64,000 bases of DNA from Symbiodinium sp. CCMP2592 (GCA_905221615.1 CAJNDT010000127.1:189501-253500); one strand, 5' to 3'; shown: positions 37,925 to 49,430, counted from the stretch's first letter. Notes: a model not told the origin generated them from the letters alone. Made by a program: numbers and translations.

Positions 37925-40900
37925 ATGGCGACTTCAGGATCTGCGGACCCTGGACCTCAACTACCACAACCTCCCCAAGGGAGCAATCCGTTTCAGGGAG
38001 CACCGGTGAGCCCTACGAGTCCTAGTCAGCAACCTTTCGAGCGAGTTCTAGAGATGCTGACAGCGTCGGTTCTGCAGAGTGCCGAGAATTCTCAGCAGAT
38101 GAAAGAGACTCTTGAAGCCTTGACCAGACGTACTTTGAATGAGAGTGGATCGACTCAGTCTGGTATGTGGTCTCGTGTGATCAGCAAGCCAGATGTCTTC
38201 AAGCCAAAGGACAGGGAGGAAGAGCTCTCCCAGTTTTCAGAGTGGTCGTGGCAATTCAAACAGTATGTGCGCGTGATCTGTCCAGGGATGCATAAGTTGC
38301 TTGAGAGCGTGGAGTCTGATCTTGATGACAGTAACGTGCACTCGGAGATGTCTGCAGAAACAGTGGATTTGTCAAAGCAGCTGTACGCCTTGCTTGCTAG
38401 TTTGTTGAGAGAGCGTCCTGTGCAAATCTTGAAGGCCATCCCAGATGGCAATGGATGCGAAGTGTGGCGGACCTTGGTTCGCACCCTGGCGCCTAGCAAC
38501 AAAGCTCGGTCGTTGGCGCTGCTTGGAGCAATTTCTCAGTTTCCAGCAATGACAAATTCCAATTACCATGAGCAGATTTTGAAGTTGGAAGAGTTGTGCC
38601 GTAAGTACAGCCAGTCGTCCGGCAAAGAAGTGGATGTGGAGTTGAAAGCAGCTATTCTTTTGAGATCGCTGCCGGCAACTTTGCGTACACATGTGAGCGT
38701 GAACTGCAGTGAAAGTGCTACGTATGAAGAGCTTCGAGAAGTAATTCTTCGTTATGAGCGAGCAACCCAGAAGTGGACCACCCAGTTGGTTTCAGGTACA
38801 ACCCTACCTCCTGCTGGTGATGGTGCTGTGCCTATGGATGTTGACATGGTGAAAGGAAAGGTTGGTAAAGACAAAGGCAAAGGTGGGTGGAAGCATTACA
38901 ACAACAACCCCAAAGGGAAGGACAACAAAGGCAAAGGAAAAGACTACTCCCAGTACTACCAGAAGGGCAAGCATGGAAAAGGCAAAGGTGGTTACAAAGG
39001 AAAGGACCATAAAGGGAAAGGCAAAGGCTATAACCACGACAACTCGAAGGGCAAGAGCAAAGGCAAGACCAACGTTCCCTACAACAATTGCAAGATTTGT
39101 GGTAAGCCAGGTCATTGGAGCAATGAGTGTTGGATGAAGAAAGTGAACCAAGTGAACAACAACCCTGGAACCCCAAATGTGCCTCAACCACCTGCGGCTC
39201 CTGGAGGATCGACGAGTACCACTGCGACTACAGCCACGGTGAAGCGCGTCTTCAACTTGGCAGAAGACACGGACGCAGTTCAGTTTCCGGTTGCAGGGGA
39301 TTTGGTTGGTGGCTTTGAAGAATCGTGGGATGATGAAGAGTGGTCTGAGTGGTGGTGCTATCATGTCACCGCTTCGGAGTGCGAGTACTATGACATGAGC
39401 ACGGAAGACAGCTCTGAAGAAAACTGGACGTACGATGACACAGCAGTTTCCGTGTTCGACATGACCATGTCTGATGCCCTTCCAGGTGATGAAGATTGGG
39501 TCCAATGCGATTGGGCCAAGACCTACGTGCAGATGGTACAACAGGGACCATCTGAAGGCTGGAACAGTGAAGGGATCAAGGTTGAAGTGGTTCTTGATTC
39601 AGGCGCTGATGTTAGTGTGATGCCAGAGCAGTGGTTGCAGATGGATGTGGGGCAGAATGCACCGGGTGAGCGCGTTCTCATGAGGGATGCACAAGGTCGT
39701 GAGATGCCGAATCTCGGCACTCGTAATGTGTCGTTAGATCTTGGCCAAGCAGTCCTTCATGAGCGCTTTCATGCATCATCAGTGGCGACCCCTTTGCTGA
39801 GCCTGGGTCGACTGTTGAGGAAAGGATGGAGTTTGAACCATCGCAACAACATGTTGTGCTTGTGCTTCGAGGATGTGGCAGTACCTGTGAGTTTTCGGAG
39901 AAATTCATTGGTGGTGGAAGCTACAGTGCACAATGTGGAAGCAAGTGACATGAGCCCAATCATTGAAGAAGTTGTCGAAGAACCCAGCTCTCCACTAGAA
40001 GTACGGCCATTGCTAGAAGGGCGACGCCACTATGCTACGTTTGATTTCAACCCTGATGCTCTCTCCACATCTGAGGCTGGTGAGCTCGATCCACGTGGTC
40101 GACGGTGGCTATTTTTGCCAACGGGAGACCCGGTTTGCCTCTCTGTGGGTTTGAACTTTGTTGACCCTAGTGCTATGATGAACACTGCGCTTTGGAAGTT
40201 TCGGACTACAGTCGTGAAGATTGCCGAGCGTTGGGAGGTTTTGGAGTTACACCAGGATTTGACCTCAATGCCAACCATGATTGGTGCTCTGTCAGCGCTG
40301 GATGATTCTCTTCCTGGAGTGATGTATGAGAGCCTGACCATGACGGTGATGCACCGAACAATCGTGGAGCCCGAGAAGTTTGGGTTTCATGTGAAGCCCG
40401 AGGCACCAAACCCTTTGCTGGATGAACCTCTGCCTCAGGTACCTCCGGAACCAATACGAGCTGATGAAGGGATGCCGGATGGTGCCAACGACTCCAATGC
40501 GGAGGATGAGCAGCCTGGCGCGCAACCTGTGTTGCCTGGGGTTCAGCTAGAGAAGTCTATTCCAGATGAGATTGACGTTGAAGGCAAGAGGTTGACTGCG
40601 GAGTCCCCAGCGGCTGAGTTGAAGTTGGCGTGCCGTGCGTTGGGTATAGGTGCTACGGGGTCCAAGAATGTCCTGTACAAGCGGTTGGTGAAACACGTGT
40701 GGCGTAGGAAGATGGAAGATGACTTAGCTCTGTTTGAAGCTGCGAAACTACCAGAACGCAATCCTCGCTCGTCTCCAGTTCCTACAGAACCATCTCCTGA
40801 AGAAGTTGCCAAACATCGGCTAACACACGTACCTTACCAACCATGGTGCCCGTTGTGCGTGGCGACAAGAGGAAGAAGGGATGCTCATCGAGGTGATGAG

Positions 40901-43900
40901 GCTCACCGCTCTGCTGGCGGTTGGCCAGTCCTGTGCATGGACCTCATGTATGCCTCTCTGGAAGGTTCAGTATGCGAGTTCATGAAGCAAGCCCCAACGA
41001 GCAAAGAGAAGAAGTTGACTGTGTTGGTGTGCGTAGATCGGGATACTGGGATGATTCATTCAGTGCCTCTTCCTGGAAAGGATACTACAGCTTTACAACA
41101 TGCTGCCAAAGAAGTTCTTGGGTTTCTGTCCTACCTTGGTAGGACTGAAGTGGAGATCAGGGGCGACAATGAACCACCGATGGTAGCCCTGTGCGATAAG
41201 GTCGTGGAAGCTCGAAACAAAGCCGGTTTGTCAACCCGCAAGACTCCTTCTCAACCCTATGAACACCAGACCAATGGAGCAGCTGAGCAAGCAGTCTTGA
41301 GCATGCGGGACATTGGCAGCACTCTCCTACAGCAGGTTGAGCAGAGTGGATTTGCCCCCAGTTTGAACCCCGAGTTGATCCCGTGGGCCTATGTGCACGC
41401 ATCGACTTTGCATAACTGCTTTTCAGTGTCTGCGGGAACCACACCTTATGAGCGCGCCTTTCAGGTGAAGTACAATGGACGGCTGGCGATGTGGGGCGAG
41501 ACGATGCTGTTTGCTATTTCCGAGCCCCATCGACGTAAAGGCCGGCCGAAGTTTGCGAAGGGCGTGTTCTTGGGTAAAACCATGTTGAATGACCTCAACA
41601 TTTGTGGCACAGCGTTGGGAGTATATTTGTCGTCAACAGTCAAGCGTCTTCCAGAAGCACAGCAATGGGACAAAGTGTTACTCAAAGAAGTTCAAGGTAA
41701 GCCTTGGAGGTACGGTTTGTCATCTATGGGGATGAAGATAGTACCTGGATTACGTGAACGCAAGCCGCGTCCAGAGCCCATGGCCGAACTACCTGTGCCT
41801 CTGCATCCATTACCTCCTCGTGGTGGATCAAGCCCAAGAGAGGAAGCTGTGTCTGACCCCACGTCAGAACCTGCGTCGCCTGACGCAGAGTCGGCTTCAG
41901 AGTCTAGCAGTGAACACCCAGGAGGGGATGCCAGAGGAGCCAAGCGAGATCGTGAGCCAGGAGGGGATGACGATGATTCGTCTCCTCAAAGCTTCCCTTC
42001 AGATCTGTTGAGTCCAACTGCTGAGCCAGCTCCGATGGTTGTTGAAGAACGTGGGGAAAAGCGAGATGTCCCAGAGTCGTCTGGGAGTGACCAACCGGTC
42101 AAGAAAGTTCGAGCTGTACGAGTTGGTGATGTGGACTACTTCGTCGCGGATGAGGAGATGGAGGACTGGTGGCAAGGCTTGGAGTTTGATGCCCAGTACT
42201 ATGATGATGATTGGATGGACTTCACACCAGAGACGGATCCAGAGGTGTTCTGGGAAGATCAAGGAGAAGAGGAAGGACCTCCTGTCCTCTCTGCAGACCA
42301 GCTGGAGAAAGTGGAAGCCACATCGAGGCTGGACGAGAAGTCCAGACTCATTGACATGGGTGTGTTGGAGAAGGTGGAGATTGACCCTCCAGCGGACAAG
42401 ACCTTGCAGTGCCGGTATGTGTATGACTGGCGGTTTAGGAAGCAGCACTGGTTGCGTCGCGCGCGGCTAGTGTGCAAGCAGCTGAAAGCATGGAGTCCGT
42501 TCAGGCAGGATACCTATGCTCCCTCAACATGTCCCTCGATGCTGCGTCTTCTACCTCACATGTTTGTGAGCACTCCAGGCTGGGTCTTGAGATCGTTCGA
42601 TGTGTCGGATGCTTTCTTGATGGTGAAGCAGCGTGAAGAGTTGTACATCAGGTTGGACAATGAAGTTTACCGTGTCTGGAAATGTTTGCCGGGCCAACAA
42701 CTTGCTCCTGTGTATTGGCATGATGAACTGAGTGGAGATCTTCAGACTTGTGGCCTTACCGGCAACGTTGCATGCCCAGTTGTGTATGGTGGCAAAGATC
42801 AAGCCGCTACGGTCCATGTCGATGATGGCCTACTTGGAGGGTTCGAGGATCAGGTTGACCAGACGGTTGGCGTGCTGAAAGAAAAGTATAAGCTCGAGTG
42901 CAGTCCTCCGCTGAAGGAAGTTGGTGATCAGTTGAGGTTTCTCAAACGTACGCTGGAGGTAGTGCCAGAAGGACTGCGGATAGTGATCGATCCAAAGTAT
43001 GTGGAGAAAATCCTCCAAGTCCTTGGGATTTCCAAACCTCGCTCCCGCAAGGTACCTTCGACTACAGACTTGACGGCCCTCGATGAGACGGAGAAGCTTG
43101 ATGCTATGTGGACCGGGAGGTACAGAGCAGCTTTAGGATGCTTGTTGTATCTGGCTCCTGATCGACCTGATGCGCAGTACACGATTGGTGTGTTGGCTAG
43201 GGGAATGTCATCGCCTACAGCAAAGCAGTTGTCTCATGTGATGTACCTAGCAGAGTACTTGTACTACACCCGGGACTATAGCTTGGTTTTGCGGTGGAGC
43301 AGCCCAGGGCGATCTTATTTGGACGAAAGCCCACGTGTCAGGCCGAGGCTTGATGATGGCGGAGAACCTGGGCCGCCTGGTGGAACCTTGGAAGCCAAGC
43401 CGAGGTTGCTGGAGGCCGTAAGTGATGCAGACTGGGCAGGAAGTGCTGATAGGAGGTCGGTTACGTCGGGACACATATTCTTGGATGGGAATCTGATGTT
43501 CTCGTACAGTCGACGGCAATCTACGATAGCATTGTCTTCATGCGAGTCGGAACTGATGGCCTCTACCTCTGCAATCGCGGAAGCACTTTTCCTGAAGAAC
43601 CTTTTGACAAGTTTGACCAAGGACGCTGTGGACCTTGCTGCTCGGCTGGACAGCTCGAGTGCGCGCAGCCTTCTTACGAAGGCCGGTGTCTCTCGCATAA
43701 GACACCTCGATGTACGGCTGCTATGGACTCAGAGTTTGGTCCGTGAGAAAGTTTTGTCAGTGCGTCCAGTGGGTACTCTTGTCAACACCAGTGATCTCGG
43801 CACCAAAGTTTTGACCTCAAACAGGGTGAAGTATCTACTGTACCTGTTGGGCATGTACAACACCGACGGCTTGATAACTCCGGGAAAGTTTCCAAAACCA

Positions 43901-44419
43901 GCAGGGTCAGATAAATCGCAGGCAGCTGAAATCCTTAGAGTTCTTACTGCGGCCATAGCCTTGAGTCGAGCTACGGCATCTGATCCCGAGCCGAAGTGCA
44001 ACGTTCCTGCTGAGCCCTACGGTGTGGTCAGCGGGATCCTCACGGTGCTGACTGAACCGTTCTTCTATATGTTCATGCTTGCGGTCTCAGTCGTGGCGAT
44101 CGTTGTGTTTATGGCACCAAAGCGACGATGGAACAGGATTCGATGTGTGGACCCTGATGCTGGTGGTGATGGAGAAGGTGAGAAGGCAGTGCGAGAACCC
44201 TCTCAAGAGCCGAACTACTTCGATGACAGTTGGCTGTTTGCCGCATCTGATGACGACGAGGGCGGTGCTACGGAAGCCTATGTGCAAAGTTTTGTGTATG
44301 AGCCAGAACCAAGAGGGCAGACCCCAGATCTACCTGGACCTTCTACGGGACCTCATGAGCATGTTCGGGAAGGTGAGCATTTGGTCTGCGCTTGGTCTGC
44401 GCCCAATTTTGCCCGGTGA
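37925..44419 (+). CDS. Copia-2 Gag-Pol polyprotein (2164 aa)
   Basis: ATG 37925 is the second of two possible starts. In order: Gag helical domain (~80-270); KGK/KGKD-rich basic region (~305-385); CCHC knuckle CKICGKPGHWSNEC (389-402); aspartic protease VVLDSGADVSVMP (Asp 558); a SAP-like motif (~893-930, AAELKLACRALGIGATGSKNV); integrase zinc motif HRLTH...CPLC; DDE triad Asp 1006, Asp 1081, Glu 1121; RT with FDVSDAF and HVDD (1633-1634); RNase H AVSDADW (Asp 1834) and SSCESELMAS; then a membrane segment (~2048-2066, FFYMFMLAVSVVAIVVFM) before a basic stretch. No stop or frameshift: probably recently active. The last ~14 residues come from the 3' tandem repeat. Confidence 0.92.
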   Translation: MATSGSADPGPQLPQPPQGSNPFQGAPVSPTSPSQQPFERVLEMLTASVLQSAENSQQMKETLEALTRRTLNESGSTQSGMWSRVISKPDVFKPKDREEELSQFSEWSWQFKQYVRVICPGMHKLLESVESDLDDSNVHSEMSAETVDLSKQLYALLASLLRERPVQILKAIPDGNGCEVWRTLVRTLAPSNKARSLALLGAISQFPAMTNSNYHEQILKLEELCRKYSQSSGKEVDVELKAAILLRSLPATLRTHVSVNCSESATYEELREVILRYERATQKWTTQLVSGTTLPPAGDGAVPMDVDMVKGKVGKDKGKGGWKHYNNNPKGKDNKGKGKDYSQYYQKGKHGKGKGGYKGKDHKGKGKGYNHDNSKGKSKGKTNVPYNNCKICGKPGHWSNECWMKKVNQVNNNPGTPNVPQPPAAPGGSTSTTATTATVKRVFNLAEDTDAVQFPVAGDLVGGFEESWDDEEWSEWWCYHVTASECEYYDMSTEDSSEENWTYDDTAVSVFDMTMSDALPGDEDWVQCDWAKTYVQMVQQGPSEGWNSEGIKVEVVLDSGADVSVMPEQWLQMDVGQNAPGERVLMRDAQGREMPNLGTRNVSLDLGQAVLHERFHASSVATPLLSLGRLLRKGWSLNHRNNMLCLCFEDVAVPVSFRRNSLVVEATVHNVEASDMSPIIEEVVEEPSSPLEVRPLLEGRRHYATFDFNPDALSTSEAGELDPRGRRWLFLPTGDPVCLSVGLNFVDPSAMMNTALWKFRTTVVKIAERWEVLELHQDLTSMPTMIGALSALDDSLPGVMYESLTMTVMHRTIVEPEKFGFHVKPEAPNPLLDEPLPQVPPEPIRADEGMPDGANDSNAEDEQPGAQPVLPGVQLEKSIPDEIDVEGKRLTAESPAAELKLACRALGIGATGSKNVLYKRLVKHVWRRKMEDDLALFEAAKLPERNPRSSPVPTEPSPEEVAKHRLTHVPYQPWCPLCVATRGRRDAHRGDEAHRSAGGWPVLCMDLMYASLEGSVCEFMKQAPTSKEKKLTVLVCVDRDTGMIHSVPLPGKDTTALQHAAKEVLGFLSYLGRTEVEIRGDNEPPMVALCDKVVEARNKAGLSTRKTPSQPYEHQTNGAAEQAVLSMRDIGSTLLQQVEQSGFAPSLNPELIPWAYVHASTLHNCFSVSAGTTPYERAFQVKYNGRLAMWGETMLFAISEPHRRKGRPKFAKGVFLGKTMLNDLNICGTALGVYLSSTVKRLPEAQQWDKVLLKEVQGKPWRYGLSSMGMKIVPGLRERKPRPEPMAELPVPLHPLPPRGGSSPREEAVSDPTSEPASPDAESASESSSEHPGGDARGAKRDREPGGDDDDSSPQSFPSDLLSPTAEPAPMVVEERGEKRDVPESSGSDQPVKKVRAVRVGDVDYFVADEEMEDWWQGLEFDAQYYDDDWMDFTPETDPEVFWEDQGEEEGPPVLSADQLEKVEATSRLDEKSRLIDMGVLEKVEIDPPADKTLQCRYVYDWRFRKQHWLRRARLVCKQLKAWSPFRQDTYAPSTCPSMLRLLPHMFVSTPGWVLRSFDVSDAFLMVKQREELYIRLDNEVYRVWKCLPGQQLAPVYWHDELSGDLQTCGLTGNVACPVVYGGKDQAATVHVDDGLLGGFEDQVDQTVGVLKEKYKLECSPPLKEVGDQLRFLKRTLEVVPEGLRIVIDPKYVEKILQVLGISKPRSRKVPSTTDLTALDETEKLDAMWTGRYRAALGCLLYLAPDRPDAQYTIGVLARGMSSPTAKQLSHVMYLAEYLYYTRDYSLVLRWSSPGRSYLDESPRVRPRLDDGGEPGPPGGTLEAKPRLLEAVSDADWAGSADRRSVTSGHIFLDGNLMFSYSRRQSTIALSSCESELMASTSAIAEALFLKNLLTSLTKDAVDLAARLDSSSARSLLTKAGVSRIRHLDVRLLWTQSLVREKVLSVRPVGTLVNTSDLGTKVLTSNRVKYLLYLLGMYNTDGLITPGKFPKPAGSDKSQAAEILRVLTAAIALSRATASDPEPKCNVPAEPYGVVSGILTVLTEPFFYMFMLAVSVVAIVVFMAPKRRWNRIRCVDPDAGGDGEGEKAVREPSQEPNYFDDSWLFAASDDDEGGATEAYVQSFVYEPEPRGQTPDLPGPSTGPHEHVREGEHLVCAWSAPNFAR

Positions 44420-44480
44420 AACATTGGTCTGCGCTTGGTCGACACTTGGCCTGCGCTTGGTCTGCGCTTGGTCTCTGTGG
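44380..44480. repeat. 11-12-bp tandem repeat CTTGGTCTGCG
   Basis: Six or so imperfect units, partly spaced by CCCAATTTTGCCCGG. It overlaps the end of the Copia-2 frame and supplies its stop. Confidence 0.8.
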
Positions 44481-45480
44481 TGAAGACCACTGGCCCTGAC
44501 AGCATTGCACGTGCATGATACCACATATGTTGCAATGTGCAAATCATGTATTTTTTTATATGGATGGTGTTTGCCATTGCGGCTTTCTTGAGTGACTCAA
44601 TAGTCTTCTATGCATTGCCGTTTCTTTCTGGATGCATGAGAGCAATGCAGACAATGCAGCTGATCTGCTATTATGGTTCAAACTTAATGGTCGTTTGTCC
44701 CTGTGCAACCAAGCATCGGGAGGCTTGAGAAACAACATGCCGCAGACAGCTCGGGTTTGCAATTCGTGTTAGAAGCATATAAGGTGTTGAAGCCAACTCA
44801 CAACGAGCCCGAAAAGAGTGACATCAGCCAGAACGATGGGCTAATGTGGTCATTGCAACCCCTGCTGATTTCAAGCAACACGGTTATATCTCACAGAGTG
44901 CCCTCCCCATGACTACGGCCAAATGGTTTAACCGGAGTAGGGCATCGTGCAGATTGGGGGGCTTTCTGTTTTGTTGCCACACCCGCAGGACATCACATCC
45001 GCAAATCCACCCAGAGAGTTTTTCCCAGACACACACGCTGGACCATTGGATGGTCTTCATGGTGTTGCAGCCTCTACTCAAACAATTAAGCTCAAGATGC
45101 GGACACCGCATCACAAACACATTTTGATCTTTGGGTGTAAAAACTAAGCACCTGACAGAAACGATGCGACGCTGCAGAAATAAGCCCTGCACCTAGTCTT
45201 TTCTTTACGTTGGCATTCTTAACTTTTGCTCCCATGTTGCTTTGCATGCTGCCAAAACGATGCCACACAACCCTCAGAACCGACCCTCGCCCAACTTGAG
45301 CCGCCAAGAGACACAAGGGGTACGGGTATCCCTGCCATACGCCCTTCCCCGCCTATGGTCCCCAACATACCTTTGTGATCGTCCGACCACAATCCATTCT
45401 GGTGATCACTGTGGCAATCGCAAGATTCGCTGGCCCATTTCAGCGGATCTCTTCCACAGTCCAATGCCGCAATGTTGAAT
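44481..45480. other. Non-coding stretch right of Copia-2
   Basis: Short frames only on both strands. No repeat partner or RNA gene is recognised. Confidence 0.4.
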
Positions 45481-45925
45481 GGATGTTCTCTGTGATCAGT
45501 AGAGACCGAGGTTCTCGGATTCAATCTGAACCCTGGTACAATGCAATCAGTGTCCAATGTTTTCAGCAGTAATCCGAACGTGCTTCTAGTCCAGCCAACA
45601 GTGTCCAGAATGAGTGCAATGGCTTTTGCAGCTTTGATAGGTTAGTGTCTTAATGTTTCCTGCTTCGCTCCGCGATTGATGCTTCCCAATGGCGAAATGT
45701 TTCAGTGATCCTCGACTATTGTCAGTATGAAGGGGTTGTGTTACATGACATGAGCCCAAGAATGCAGAATGCACTTCATGGACATGATGCAGTTGTGAAT
45801 GCTCTGATGCCGAATGGCATTTGCTCAAGTCTGGACCGAACGGCTTGACGTCACAAAAGAAAGTTTGCTTGACTGTGTGACGATCTGGGGAAAATGATTG
45901 ACGTTGGTTGCTCGGGTAGGTTTAG
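45480..45925 (+). repeat. Dispersed repeat R, copy 2
   Basis: The diverged counterpart of 18430-18895. It ends GGGGAAAATGATTGACGTTGG, and a CTGT microsatellite (45958-45981) and pyrimidine-rich sequence follow. Confidence 0.65.
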
Positions 45926-46161
45926 ATTGTCCACTTGAGTTTTACACGTTCACTTCGTCCGTCTGTCTGTCTGTCTGTCACTTCGGGCTCGCCCAGCGCG
46001 GGTGTTGCTGCAGGATCGACCGTGGTCGTTTCCTCCGAGACCGAGAGTATCTGTTACACGCAGTGTGCGCGGAGTTCCAGAAGGCCAGAAGGCCTTTGGC
46101 ATTCCTCCACTCCCCGTCACCCCCCCCGCCCTTCTCCTCCGTTGCTTGCCTTGCGCCTTCA

Positions 46162-46288
46162 GGTGGATACATACCACCGTGGGCTTATCACCTCGTCGAA
46201 CTTCGCCAAGGCAAGCAATCGCAAGCAGACCGTCGAGCGTGATCAGTGTTTGTCCCGTCGTGTCCAGCAGTTGCGTGCCAACGCTTGA
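46162..46288 (+). CDS. Exon-like segment, unrecognised
   Basis: It follows a good acceptor (CTCCTCCGTTGCTTGCCTTGC then GCCTTCAG). It reads VDTYHRGLITSSNFAKASNR, then KQTVERDQCLSRRVQQLRAN and a stop at 46286-46288. Basic and hydrophilic, with no family recognised. It could be the last exon of a gene whose earlier exons lie upstream of repeat R, or one exon of the region that follows. 45926-46161 is non-coding. Confidence 0.3.
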
Positions 46289-47046
46289 TGCCGTAGGCTC
46301 CCGTGAACCTGCCGCGCAACCAAAGCATGAGCTACTACTTCTCGTCTACCTCGCACCGAAGACATATCGATTCGGCGCAGCGATGGTGCAAAGGGAGAAT
46401 CAAAAGGCAACCTACAAATCTCACAGGTGCCACAAAGCCCAGCAGAGCCCTCCTGGAAGCATGCATTCTATGCGTCGTTAGTTTCATGATCCGGCCGGAT
46501 TCCCAGGGTGCCAAGGTCAGCCACCGCTAGGCATCCGGAGGGCCAAAGTTCAAGGAATCTTCTGAAGGTCTGTGGCAGACGCGCATTTGATTTTGTTCAA
46601 ATTTCAAACGTGGAGCGGAAAGCTGAAGAATTCGATGTACTGGCATCTACTCACTCGCGCAGCGTACTTGTGCTTTTCTCTGTTATTTTCCCATAAAGAC
46701 GAGCAGGAGGCCTTGACCAGAAAGCTCAGCCACATGTAGAGCATTCAACAACAGATAGCCTCAGCTTGAACGATCACAACCCATTTCATACAGCTATTGA
46801 ATTACATAGCTCGTGGTGGGCACGAATGCTTTCCAGCAAACACCGTCGAGTAGTGACGATCGCGAGTCAGGAGTGGCACAGGCAAGTACAGTACACAAGA
46901 ACTACAGGTCAAACGACCTGAATCTTAGTTTTCTGTCTCCTATTGTCGCAGTTGTGGTGGAATTGAAGTCCAAGACAGCTTTCATTGGCAGACTGAGGTG
47001 ACACTGGTAGGATTGTTGAGGTTGGCCCACCGTCTTATCCGTACCC
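46289..47046. other. Non-coding stretch
   Basis: No frame or motif stands out. Confidence 0.4.
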
Positions 47047-49430
47047 GTGCCTGATTGCACGGACCCAGGACACTGCAAGAAGTGTGGAATTGGTGAGACG
47101 AACCCTGAAAAGCGTGAGAGGCCTGAGAGCCGCTTAGCAGCCGCTTTGTCGGAGGCCTTGGCCAGCCTTGGCCTGCAGTACGGACAGCCCGAGGCCGCCG
47201 CCGCAGAGCGTCGCAAAAATTTCCAGAGCACTTCACTGTCGCGGCGCCTCTGCAGGTGGATGATTTACTCCAGTACTGCCAAGTCACTGACGATGGCTAC
47301 GTGCATTACAAGGCTGCCGTGCTCATGCTGCCCCATAGCAGTGCATGCTATCTTGCCTCTTGGGAGGAGCTCAGTGCGTTCCTGTCCCCACAGCAGCCCC
47401 GAGCCAAGCAGAGCCAGACGCTCAGAACTCCCAGCTGCCGGCCTGGAGAAGGGGCGGCTCCTTTGTCGCCGGTCACGCCCCGTATTTCGGCTCGCCCGGC
47501 CCGCCTCGCTCACGCTCTCTCTCTTTCGCTCTTTGTCTCTCGCTCTTTCGGCTTTCGAGGCAGCTTGAAGCAGACCCTCTACCCAGCAGAGGCTCTGAGC
47601 TCGTTTGCGGGCTCAGCGTTTCGGGTCAGCTCTGTCTCTGAGGTGGCTGCTCCGCTGCCGCAGGACCAGCACCACGGTTTCTTCGTGGCGCGAACGGAGG
47701 ACATCCGAAAGGCTTGGGCCTGGGTGGAATGGGCGGCTTGGAGCCAGCGTAAGTGGCTCTGGGCTCTGCACAGGTTTATTCACTCTGGGAGCGTGGCCGC
47801 ATCTCGAACGATCAGTTCAAAGACGGGTTGCAGAGCAGGGAGACCCTGAAGCTCATTTCCTCTACCTAGCTGACCTAGCTGCTGCTTGAAAACGAGGCGC
47901 TGGTGCACCCTCTCCGTTGCCAGAAGAGCTCGACCGGCTGCTGGTAACGTGCGCAGTCGGGAGGGGTCGCATCATGGGGCCAGCGGATCTGGCGTCTACT
48001 GTAGGTACGGACCGGCCCGGTCCTTGCCATTCAGTCCCTGGCCCAGACCGGAGACTGAGAATTTTGAGAGGTCGCGGTCAGCGGTTCGTTTCGACTGCAG
48101 GCAAGCTGATGTATGCTCTGCAGATCGACGCGAACGACGGCCGTCGAGCTCGGAACGTGCCGCTTGCCTGGAGGCGACAGGCTAAGCGCGTCTTCGGGGC
48201 CAAGCACCACGGATCTGCACCTGAGGCTAGGGGTGCCCCCTGCGGCCGCGGGCCTCGGAGAGTCTAAGTCCAATAGACACGCAGAGCTGCTGCGCTGCTG
48301 AGAGTGGCTGCGGCTTCGAGGTTTTCTCGGAGAGCCGCCGCTGGGGCCCCGGCCCTCCCGGCCCTCCCTTCGCCTTTCTGCGCCCTGCGGACTGCAGGTG
48401 CGGGTGCCGCTGGGGGAGCGCCCTCGGAACTGTCGCTTGGACTCTATAGACTTTGCAGACTCCGCAGTGTGCCGAGAGGGACTTGCGCCTCGCGCTGGGT
48501 TCCACCTCGGGGCGGGGTTTCGGGGGCACGTGCCGGGCGGGCCGTCGAGCCGCCGAGCCGCCGGAGCCGCCGACCGCAACCGCGGTGTGCGTTTGAAGGG
48601 GTCTGAATCGGAACGAGACCGAGGCGAATCCCGTCGTCTTTCCGTGTTGCTGGTTTTAAACCGCGTTGAGCGCGACGGAGGCGTTTTCACGGTTCCTGTC
48701 TCGGCCCTCCTTCGTCCACTGCAAGGAGCGGCAGCTTTAAGTGCAAGCTGGGAGTGCTGCATGTGCTGCATGCGCTGCATGCCGCATGCCGCATGCCAGT
48801 CTGTGTGACGAGCTGCCTGTGCCTCGGATGGCGGCTGCGTGAGAGATCGCGGGGGCGACAGTGGGTAATGACACCGAGGGCGAATCCGGGCTCCTTGCGC
48901 CAGGCGAGGGCGTGAGAGAAAAGGAGAAGACAGAGCGCTCGAGAGAGCCTCCGAGCCTTTTTCTCCTCTCTCTCGTCGTTCCGGCTCACAGGCGCTCTCG
49001 GACTTCGTGGATGGGTTGATCCCAGCAGCAGCTCAGCTCTGTTTAAGGCCGAAGTTCGGCCAAACGGCGGCGGCCCGCCGCCGGACCCCTTCCGCCGCTC
49101 CCAGGTGACCTTCCGTCTGCAGCTGCAGCGTCGGGAAGCCCGTACATGAGTACATGGAGTACACTGTGGGAAGACAAAAGCTTTCAGATGAGTGATGTCG
49201 CTGAACTTCATGTGTCTAAGTCTGTGTTTTTCTTTTTAGGCTTCGGCGTGGCTTTGACGCCGGAGCTGGAGAAGAGGATCCGCACGCACGAGCCCGGCAA
49301 CCCAGCTGCCCAGCTCCGGTGGGCCCTTGCCACCTTGCTCGGTACCGAAATGTACCCTTGTTGCAAAAGGCCAAGTGGAAAGGTTCGACTCCCACGTCTC
49401 CACTTGCTGCTAGTTACTAGTTGATTGCTC
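47047..49430 (+). other. Possible multi-exon host gene, unrecognised
   Basis: Protein-like pieces are separated by plausible splice sites: 47047-~47240 (CKKCGIGETNPEKRERPESR, ALSEALASLGLQYG); from CTCTGCAG 47253 (VDDLLQYCQVTDDGYVHYKA); 47663-47749 (DQHHGFFVARTEDIRKAWAW) with GTAAGT after it and CTCTGCACAG before 47775 (LWERGRISNDQFKDGLQSRE); from ACTGCAG 48103 (GKLMYALQIDANDGRRARNV); from ACTGCAG 48398 (RVPLGERPRNCRLDSIDFAD); from CTTTTTAG 49240 (GFGVALTPELEKRIRTHEPG). Phases were not reconciled, so this is a region call, not a gene model. Short CATGCTGCATG words occur at 48757-48797. Confidence 0.3.

Larger units (their letters stand above)
37200..44419 (+). mobile_element. Copia-2: Ty1/Copia element with intact Gag-Pol
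   Basis: A primer-site-like sequence, a Met-free upstream ORF and one uninterrupted Gag-Pol frame. The 3' end of the frame runs into an 11-bp tandem repeat (44380-44480), and no LTR pair was found, so the element is probably cut at its 3' end. It is the least damaged element of the window. Confidence 0.8.

Noticed and set aside
38155-43698. Minus-strand ORFs opposite Copia-2 Gag-Pol
   Set aside because: They are antisense shadows of an intact, motif-complete polyprotein.
44380-44480. Copia-2 3' LTR
   Set aside because: It is an 11-bp tandem array with no counterpart near 37200.
48031-48780. 249-codon Arg/Ser-rich minus-strand ORF
   Set aside because: It is a shadow in GC-rich sequence; the plus strand has better exon-like segments with splice sites.
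49378-49402. AGGTTCGACTCCCAC as a tRNA T-arm
   Set aside because: The bases flanking the loop do not pair, and no acceptor stem or anticodon arm is found at the right distance.
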